64,000 bases of DNA from Ovis canadensis (lineage: Eukaryota > Chordata > Mammalia > Artiodactyla > Bovidae), in contig NC_091250.1 of NCBI RefSeq assembly GCF_042477335.2, positions 61,387,384 through 61,451,383 on the forward strand, read 5' to 3'. The notes under the pieces were generated by a model. The model had not been told where the DNA came from, made no database searches, and was given only the letters and a program-made list of their open reading frames with translations. Position numbers and translations under genes: made by a program. Every line of letters starts with the position of its first letter. Position 1 is the stretch's first letter. Below are positions 56,216 to 64,000 of the stretch, piece after piece.

Positions 56216-57608
56216 CTAACAAGGACTAGAAAAATAGTGATTTATGAGGAAGCAAAGAAAGAACTTTCTATTAAACAACTTTTAAAGATCAAAAATACAG
56301 CACTGAAATACATTAAAAAAAATGCAGGGAACATTTAATAGAAAAAGATTCATAAAGGGAAAATGTTTGGTTTACTCCAAAATGTTTTTTTAAAGCTTTC
56401 TTTTTTCAGTCACATAAAAAACTAAACAGAAAAGTATAATGAATTCCTACATGCCTTTCACTAAGCTTCAGTAATTATCAACTCAGAGCCAGTACTTTTT
56501 CACCTATAGCCCAACCCATTTTCTCCCTTCCCACGTTGTTTCAAAACCAAGCTCAAAGATCATATAATTTCATTCATAAACATTTCAACATGCATTTCTA
56601 AAAGATAAAGAATACTTTAAATAAAATTGTCACACAATGATGGATGTTAACTAGACATTGTGATTGCTTTATAATATATAAATACAATGAATCATTGTGT
56701 TGTGTACTTGAAACTAATAGAATGTTATATGTCAGTTATAGCTCAATAAAAATCTTAAAAAGTACAATACCATTAGCATATCTTAAAAAGTAACAATAAT
56801 TTCTTTAAAGTAGTTGGACATTTTAATATACAACTATTTAGTGGATCTTGCAGTAAAAAATAAGTAAAATAAAGGATATAGTTCTTCACTGTCCAATACA
56901 ATATGTTGTAGTCACAAGTGTTGAGTACTTGTGCTTACTGTAACTGGGAAATTAAAATTTAAATTAACTTTAATATAATTTTTAAAATGATACTTGATTC
57001 AGTATTGATGATTTTTAAAGAATGTTTAGAACAATTTGGATATGTGAATCTGCTTTTGAAACTGTAAATTTTATAGAATCTAAATACTGAGCAATAACTG
57101 ATGACAATTTAGCATCTGAATTGAGATACACTATAAAGGTAAAGCACATCTTGGAATTTATGAAAGAACTTTGAGGAATAAATAATTCCCATAATAAAGA
57201 AATTGTTGCAGGACAAGGGAGAGAAGAAACTATGGGTTGTATCACAACTCAGTTTTAAAGCTAACGCAGACACAAAGTTTAAAAAAAAAGATAAATGTTG
57301 TACATGTTGTTTACTTATACAGAGACAAGAATTTTAAACAAAACTCCAGTAAATAAGTCAAGTAGCACATAAAATAACAAATTATGTTATGGCAGAAATT
57401 TAAGAAAGGTTTATTATAAAACTTCTACTCATAAAAATCACATCAATTCTCTGCCAAATAGTTTTGAAAAAAATTAATAAACTCCAATATCCACTTCCAA
57501 TTTATCTAAAAAGTAAACTTTGATTAAAAAAAAATGCTTTCTCTTCATGATATAGAACATCCATCTCAACATCCAATCTCTAACATGTATAAATAAGAAT
57601 TAACATCA
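56216..57608. other. AT-rich intergenic sequence with L1 and hAT scraps
   Basis: 56630-56765 is an old L1 3' end ('gatgttaactagacattgtg', 'cttgaaactaatagaatgtt'). 56885-56990 ('cactgtccaatacaatatgt', 'gtcacaagtgttgagtactt') looks like a hAT-Charlie relic. The rest is AT-rich with nothing recognised. Confidence 0.45.
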
Positions 57609-57898
57609 GGGCTTCCCTAGTGGTCCAATGGTTAAGAATCTGCCTTGCAATGGAAGAGACACCATTCGATCCCTAGCCTGGGAAGATCCTACACACCACG
57701 GAGCAACTAAGCCCGGGCACCACGACTACTGAAGCTGGAGCACCTAGAACCCGTGCTCGGCAACAAGAGGAGCTACTGCAGTGAGAGGCCCGAGCATCAC
57801 AGTAGAGAGTAGCCCCTACTTGCCACAACTAGAGAAAGGCCTCGTGCAGCAACAGACCCACCATCGCCAAAAAATAAAATAAATCTTAAAAAAAAAAT
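57609..57898 (+). repeat. long CHR-type SINE
   Basis: 'gggcttccctagtggtccaa', 'ggttaagaatctgccttgca', 'accacggagcaactaagccc', 'ttgccacaactagagaaagg', then an (AAAT)/A tail. Full-length member of the type also seen at 31688. Confidence 0.85.
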
Positions 57899-59800
57899 AG
57901 TATCACGCTTAAAAGTTAAACACCAAAAGGATTTTCAGTAAAATTAGGAACAAGACAAAGATTCATATTACCATCACAACTAAATACCATGATTCCCAAA
58001 GTCTTAACCATTTCTAAAATAAAGTGCAAAGAAATGTCACTCACAATAGTAATAATGCCATTAGCTACCCAGAAATAAGCCTAGAAAGAAATGTAGAAAA
58101 AGGAGGAATCAGAATTACATATGCAATGTAATATTTATTAAAGAAAAAAGTGCATAATTAATAGGTAATTTTTTTATTATACCTTCCTAAACTTTCCATT
58201 AACATAGGCATAAATTGTATGATCATTAAAAGATAAACAGCAACAACAAAATAAAAAAATCCAGAGAGAGAGAGAGTTGTAGTTGACAAGCTGATGAGTG
58301 TGAAGCATCAGGAGAGGGAAGGTGGGAAGGGATCACCTGGGAAGCCAGGTGCTTGCCCTCCTTTCCCCAGGACACCTTAGGAGATACCACTTCCTGGAAT
58401 ATGTCTCTATTCTTCCAAAGCTGAGTGTGACATTCAGGGATGCACCACTGGGGTTCAAATTCCTCAGTGAGTCAAAGCTGAAACTTGCCAATAATTAGAT
58501 GGCTGTAAAAGTCACGAGAGGGCAAGCAGGCCGTGCGATAAAATTTTTCCATCTGGCTAAAGTCCTCTAATCCCAGATAGTGTGCAGATTGGGCCCCTGG
58601 GGCAGTTGGCCGCCTAAGGGCCCACCCCTTCCCAATGAGTGAAAGGCCCCGGCCTAGGGCAGGATTGAGTCTTTGGAAGCCAACTTTATCTTTCACTTCC
58701 ATGCTCCAAGGGCCCACCTGGAGAGAGGCAGAAGTAATGGGTCTGTGTGTGTGGATGTCACCCTCAGTCTAGCCACTATATTCTCGACATTTCCTTTAAA
58801 AATCGCCCTCAGTCTAGGGTAACAGGAATTCTGGTTCATTGCTGGTAACTTCTGAGGCTTGCGCGGAGTGCTCACGCCTTTGGTTGTGACTGTCACCTTT
58901 GGTTCCAAGCTGCACTGTCTTCTGCTCAGAGCTGGACTCATTGCTTGCTACTTACTCATTTGGTGTTTCTTCGCCTTTTCCATTCCACTTCCAAAGCACC
59001 AAAACTGCGTTAAAGTTACAGGCTTTCCTAAAACCCTGAAAATGTCATGGGGCAGACAAGGCAAGAAGCAAAATTTCCATCTCAACTCCATCTGTCAGCT
59101 TCCTGTGCTCACCTGGCCGGTTTATTCCCTGGCCTAGCTCCCTGTGCTTAGCAAGTTCCTTCCTCTCAGATCACAGCCTCCTTTCAATTTCCCTTGGCCC
59201 ATGCCCAGGGACTTCCAAACTCCCTCCCTGTTTCCCGGGTGTCCACAGAGGAATTCCCAAGTCAGTGAGCATTATGGTAAGTGAGGCGGGCACCCTGATC
59301 CTGGGCTCTGTGGAATGGTGGGGCTCTTCCTTCTAAACCGCAGGTGTGCTGGTTAGGCCCTGGTATGAGCACTGGAGTGGTTTTCCTCCACCTAAAGCAG
59401 TTCCTCCATTGCCTGTCTCCAGGATGACTTCTGTGGGTCCCTTATTACTGGAGTGTTGCAACTTCACAGAACCTGTTAAAATGCAGAACCCCAAGCCCCA
59501 TCTCAGACTCAGTAGGTGGAGGGCCAGGAATGTTCATTTCTCAAGTAATCCTTATGCTGCTAATCTTCAAATCATACCCGGAGAGACTCTGTCCTCAGCA
59601 GAGGGCAAAAATGATAATGCTTTTTCATATAGTTTGCCAAGCCTTTTCTTTTTCTCTCCTTTTCTCCCTCTGTCTCTCCATTCTTCCTTCCTTCCTCCTC
59701 CTCCATTTTTCTTATACTTTCAAAAATGTTCACAGTTATTCCTGGGTAGTAATAAACATTTATAAAGAAAATTATATATAAATATATCTCCAAATCCATT
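57899..59800. other. intergenic sequence, unassigned
   Basis: 57899-58260 is AT-rich with a short (GA)n run at 58264-58275. 58280-59350 is distinctly richer in G and C than its surroundings and I cannot assign it. 59640-59710 is a T/C-rich polypyrimidine tract. The frames at 58472-59137 and 59346-59765 are not recognised as proteins. Confidence 0.4.
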
Positions 59801-59802
59801 GG

Positions 59803-60018
59803 ACTTCTCTGGTGGTTCAGTAATGAAGAATCCACCTGTCAATGCAGGAGACTCGGGTTCAATCCCTGGGTTAGGAAGATCCCCTGGAGAAGGAAATGGC
59901 AACTCACTCCAGTGTTCTTACCTGGAGAATTCCACTAACAGAGGAGTCTGATGGGCTACCGTCCCTAGAGTCACAAAATAGTCTGATACGACTTAGTGAC
60001 TAAACAATAGCAACAATA
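59803..60018 (+). repeat. Bov-tA SINE
   Basis: 'ggacttctctggtggttcag', 'tgggttaggaagatcccctg', ending 'acgacttagtgactaaac'. Confidence 0.85.
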
Positions 60019-60245
60019 TATTCATTATATATGGATATATAAAAAGATAGAAATGCTTGTATTTATGTCTTTTGGCCCTCTTTCCAATTTTTTGAATTTA
60101 TTTTGTCACTAGGAAAAAAATAAAATAAAGAAAATAAAAACTTGAACAACTTTTAGCAAGTATGTCAATTGTGAAACCAGATTTGACCGGAATGTCTCCT
60201 TGCTCAAGAACAAGTCTTTGTCTCCTAATATCAGTGAGAGACTAT

Positions 60246-60849
60246 TTTTTTGGACTCCAAAATCACTGCAGATGGTGACTGCAGCCATAAAATTAAAAGA
60301 TGCTTGCTCCTTGGAAGAAAAACTATGACCAACCTAGACAGCATATTAAAAAGCAAAGACATTACTTTGTCAACAAAGGTCTGTCTAGTCAAAACTGGTT
60401 TTCCAGTAGTCATGTATGTATGTGAGAGTTGGACTATAAAGAAAGCTGAGTGCAGAAGAATTGATGCTTTTGAACTGTGGTGTTGGAGAAGACTCTTGAG
60501 AATGAGTCCCTTGGACTGCAAGGAGATCCAACCAGTCCATCCTAAAAGAAATCAGTCGTGAATATTCATTGGAAGGATTGATGCTGAAGCTGAAACTCCA
60601 ATATCTGATGCGATGTGAAGAACTGACTCACTGAAAAAGACCCTGATGCTGGGAAAGATTGAAGGTGGGAGGAGACAGGGACGACAGGATGAGATAGTTG
60701 AATGGCATCACTGACTCGATGGACATGAGTTTGAGTAAGCTCCGGGAGTTGGTAATGGACAAGGAAGTATGGCATGGTGCAGTCCATGGGGTCACAAAGA
60801 GTCGGACCCTACTGAGCAACTGAACTGAGCTGAACTGAACTGAACTGAG
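60246..60849 (+). mobile_element. BovB (RTE) LINE 3' end
   Basis: About 600 bases of the reverse-transcriptase ORF end and 3' terminus: translated stretches such as KITADGDC, VMYVCESWTIKKAE and FELWCWRRLLR, then 'ctgatgctgggaaagattga', 'gacaggatgagatagttgaa' and the terminal (CTGAA)n run at 60822-60848. Frameshifts break the reading frame after 60561. BovB is the LINE family known for horizontal transfer between squamates and ruminants. Confidence 0.9.
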
Positions 60850-61484
60850 GGAACCAGGGGGTTGTTCCTGTGACTGCAAAGAAACCTCCCAAGTGACCAT
60901 GTGTGGTGTCCCAGCAGGAAGTTCCTTTGGCCTGGGCCTGCTGAGCTCCGTAGGGTGCCTCTCCTCTCCCCACCCCATCCTCTCCTCTGCCTGACACCAC
61001 AAGAGGCTTGGGAGAATCGAATGCAGATGCTTGTGAAAGTGCTTTGCAAACTGTGCCCAGCAGTCACTCCTGCAGCCTTCAGGGCTTTCCACAAACCCTT
61101 AGGAAGTCCTACTGTGCTTCAGGGTGCAGTGGGCATGGGCTATACCCTAAGTGAAGGCACTTTCCTGCTTTCAAGGTGCTTCAGCTGTCCAGAGAAAGAA
61201 ACTGACACTTAGACAAAGTTGAGTTTTGCTAGGGCAGGAGGAATCAAGCCAATCTGGAGCAAATTCTAGTCCTTCAGTGACCTGAGGCAACTTACCTTTG
61301 GGCGCTGTTATCTCAGAAATGTGAAGATAGCTAGCTATTTCACAGGTGGTTTTAAGGATTGAAAAGAGATTGTCCCAAACCTCAGGAATTATTATTATCT
61401 CTCCTTTAAAATCTTTTCTCCACCTCCCTGTAACCTCTACCATTATTTCATTAATACCATCCCCCACTTTTGCTTCCTGAGTAA
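60850..61484. other. intergenic, L2-like piece
   Basis: 61080-61215 ('tgcagtgggcatgggctata', 'tttcctgctttcaaggtgct') resembles L2; otherwise nothing recognised. Confidence 0.4.
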
Positions 61485-61608
61485 GAAAGCTAAGCTGCTT
61501 CAGTTTGCAACCCCATGGTCTGTAGCCTGCCAGGCTTCTCTCTCTATAGAATTCTCCAGGCAAGAAAACTGGAGTGGGTTGCCATTTACTTCTCCAGAGA
61601 GTCTCCCC
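61485..61608 (-). repeat. Bov-tA/Bov-A SINE fragment
   Basis: 'gcaaccccatggtctgtagc', 'ccaggcaagaaaactggagt', 'gggttgccatttacttctcc'; both ends missing. Confidence 0.75.
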
Positions 61609-62918
61609 AGGGGCCTTTGCTTCCTAAGCAGCAATATTCGTGAAATCCTGGTTTTGATGCAGGAATCCTATCTTTTCTTCTAATGAACATTAAAACGAAT
61701 GCATAGCTGTAAAAATTCAAGTTCCCCTAGAAACACTTCATGTACCCCCCCACCCAGGGCATAAATACTATAGTTAAGCAGGGAAATATGGATTTTTTAA
61801 AATATTCTTAATTATATTGTTTCAGATGAGACTTAAATACACGCAATTTTGTTGATTCTGAGAAATAAGCACAGAGTAAGTAAGAGGGCTTACTCTTAGG
61901 GTTGGGTTGGGGGGTGGAAATTACCCAGAAGGGGTGACATATGAACACAACACTGAAGCTTGACCTATGGTGGGTCATCAGACAGGTGAGAAAAAACTTG
62001 GGGGGTGGCATGGCTAAGGGAGGCACTTTCCAAGAGAAGGGGGACAAAGGCTAGGAGGAGAATAAGACATTTGAACATTTTCGAGGAATTGCCTACAGGT
62101 AGGCAGGTTGGGCTGTAAATGGAAGCCTGTGAGAGATGAGCTTGGAAGGGTGGATAAGCCGACTCAGATACAAATAAAGAAGGGAGTGCATGCTCTTTGA
62201 GGAACTTGAACTTGATCCTGGCAGTCAGAGTGAAGCCCTGAGGAGTCATATGTTTCCATTCACAGCCTAAGAAGATGTCAGAATTATTTAGGGTAGTTCA
62301 AGATGGGAGGTGCACAAGGCTGCCTGACAGATCTGTAAAAGCAGCTCCCATACTTCCCGGTTCTCATCCCTTCGTTCACTAACTGGGGCTTCCACATAAA
62401 TCACATAGAACTATTCATTTCAGCAGAAATGAGCCTTTTTTGTGATGTCAGCTTCTACTGTCCCAGAAAGCCATGAACGTTGGAACTGTCAGAGCTACCT
62501 TTGTTTCCTTCCTCTGCTTTGCCCGCCACATAGGCTGAGCAACTTGTCAATTTCCACTTTCTGATAACTGATCAAATCCTGTGCCCTGTCTGGCTCCCAT
62601 TGCCACTGCAGTTTACACCCTCTTCATCTCTCACTTCTGTGCTTTGCCATGGTCTCCAAACCATCTCAGTGCTGGTTGTATCTGTATGCCTCCGCATAGG
62701 TAGTGATAAGATCCTAAGCAAATCCCTTCATCTTCAGGGTCCCAGTTTCTTCATCTATCAAATGGGGATGATGTGTTTATATACCTATCTATCTCATAGG
62801 ATTGCTTTGGGGATTATGTGAGCTACTGAGTATCACGCATTTCCTATATTGCTTGGTATATAGTAGAAGTTCAGTGAGGATTTGGCATTATATTATATCC
62901 CCCTTCCATTCTGTAGGG
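61609..62918. other. intergenic, nothing firm
   Basis: MIR-like phrases near 62690-62880 ('ttcttcatctatcaaatggg', 'attgctttggggattatgtg'). No gene recognised; the frames at 61808-62249 are not supported. Confidence 0.45.
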
Positions 62919-63215
62919 TTTCCCTGGTGGCTCAGATAATAAAGTGAAACATGAAAGTGTTAGTTGCTCAGTCATGTCTGACTCTTTGCGACCCCATGGA
63001 CTGTAGCCAAACAAGCTCTTCTGTCCGTGGAATTCTCCAGGCAAGAATACTGGAGTGGATTGCCATTCCCTTCTCCAGGGGATCTTCCCAACCCAGGAAC
63101 TGAAGACAGGTCTCCTGCACTGTAGGCAAATTCTTTACCAACTAAGCTACCAAGGAATACCTCAGATGGTAAAGTATTTGCCTGCAACGTGGGAGACCTG
63201 GGTTCAATCTCTGGG
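62918..63215 (+). repeat. Bov-tA SINE split by a second, reverse Bov-tA
   Basis: The + strand head 'gtttccctggtggctcagat' (62920-62945) is cut by a complete reverse copy (about 62946-63162: 'gttagttgctcagtcatgtc' to 'aactaagctaccaaggaata'). It then resumes with 'ctcagatggtaaagtatttg' and 'acctgggttcaatctctggg'. The CTCAGATAATAAAG / CTCAGATGGTAAAG repeats are the target duplication. Confidence 0.85.
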
Positions 63216-63347
63216 ATGAGGGATCAACAGGGATGAGGCTGGGATGCAGTGAGAGAGTCACTGGGGGCACAAAATTGTAGGAGGCGCTGCCTCTCAGGGT
63301 CATACAAGTGCTCCCTCAAGTCCTGTGCCCTAGTTCCAAATGTGGGT

Positions 63348-63815
63348 TTCAGTTCAGTTCAGTCACTCAGTCGTGTCCGACTCTGAGACCCCATGCATTG
63401 CAACACGCCAGGCCTCCCTGTCCATCACCAACTCCTGGAGTTCACTCAAATTCATGTCCATCGAGCTGGTGATGCCATCCAGCCATCTCATCCTCCATCG
63501 TCCCCTTCTCCTCCTGCCCTCAATCCCTCCCAGCATCAGAGTCTTTTCCAATGTGTCAACTCTTCTCATGAGGTGGCCAAAGTACTGGAGTTTCAGCTTT
63601 AGCATCAGTCCTTCCAAAGAACAACCAGGACTGATCTCCTTCAGAATGGACTGGTTGGATCTCCTTGCAGTCCAAGGGACTCTCAAGAGTCTTCTCCAAT
63701 GCCACAGTTTAAAAGCATCAATTCTTCAGCGCTCAGCTTTCTTCACAGTCCACCTCTCACATCCATACATGACCACTGGAAAAACCATAGCCTCCACTCT
63801 ACCCTACTTTGTTTT
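63348..63815 (-). mobile_element. BovB (RTE) LINE 3' end, reverse strand
   Basis: Starts with the (CAGTT)n end complement at 63350, then 'gccaggcctccctgtccatc', 'ctcctgccctcaatccctcc', 'tggactggttggatctcctt', 'catacatgaccactggaaaa'. The reverse strand keeps an open stretch at 63363-63686 ([34 protein letters not shown]) of the BovB ORF C-terminus. Confidence 0.92.
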
Positions 63816-64000
63816 CCTCTAGTTGAGTGATCCTCTGTGCAGAGGACCAAACTCTCCAGCTGTGGGTAAAATGCAAGCAAAGCTCCAGTGCAGCCTTCCA
63901 GGTACCCTTCAACAGAAGGGAGTAAAAGGAAGAGGGGGAGCCCAGGGAAGGTTTAGGGTTACTGTGACCCAGGGGAGGGGTGTGCCAAGGATTAGATGAG

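Noticed and set aside
1-64000. tRNA genes
   Set aside because: tRNA-like heads occur only as parts of CHR and Bov-tA SINEs, lacking an intact cloverleaf.
1-64000. CRISPR arrays, operons or prokaryotic defence systems
   Set aside because: The sequence is a vertebrate genome with spliced genes and SINEs/LINEs. The many similar ~200-bp units are dispersed Bov-tA copies, not spaced repeats.
50606-64000. Exons of a neighbouring gene (SEL1L3 lies next to SLC34A2 in humans)
   Set aside because: I saw no conserved coding segment with splice signals; the neighbour is likely outside the window.

Overview
The window comes from a ruminant (pecoran) genome. It is full of Bov-tA and Bov-A2 SINEs, CHR-type tRNA-derived SINEs, BovB (RTE) LINE fragments and an artiodactyl-type L1, a mix found only in these animals. 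The species cannot be settled from the sequence alone.

There is one protein-coding gene: SLC34A2, the sodium-dependent phosphate cotransporter NaPi-IIb, on the + strand from about 24,080 to 50,605. It has a CpG-rich promoter with a TATA box, a short non-coding first exon, an 11.3-kb first intron and twelve coding exons (ATG 35373, stop 48856-48858). All coding exons have AG/GT boundaries and joined phases, giving an unbroken 693-residue reading frame. A 1.75-kb 3'UTR follows, with an AATAAA signal at 50583. The encoded protein has the two QSSS inverted-repeat motifs, the large glycosylated, disulfide-rich extracellular loop, the cysteine-rich C-terminal tail and the C-terminal TAL PDZ ligand expected of NaPi-IIb.

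Layout: 1-11,270 is non-genic sequence with SINEs, old LINEs and BovB pieces, plus a (GCT)24 microsatellite. 11,273-17,583 is a full-length but broken L1 with target-site duplications and a three-unit tandem repeat in its 5'UTR. 17,595-23,650 holds an old reverse-strand L1, several SINEs and a U6 snRNA retropseudogene that shares its target site with a neighbouring CHR SINE. 23,690-24,130 is the promoter. 24,116-48,231 is the SLC34A2 introns and exons, with repeats in the introns. 50,606-64,000 is intergenic, with SINEs, BovB, old L1 and a roughly 190-bp imperfect inverted repeat at 53,842-54,549.

I found no undescribed multi-gene system. The observations most worth a second look are the U6/CHR double insertion, the inverted repeat, the tandem 5'UTR units of the L1, the (GCT)24 tract, the intron-12 C-run tract and the compact C/EBP-TATA promoter. 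Repeat family names come from recognising consensus features from memory, without a database search, so element ends are approximate unless a target-site duplication is given.
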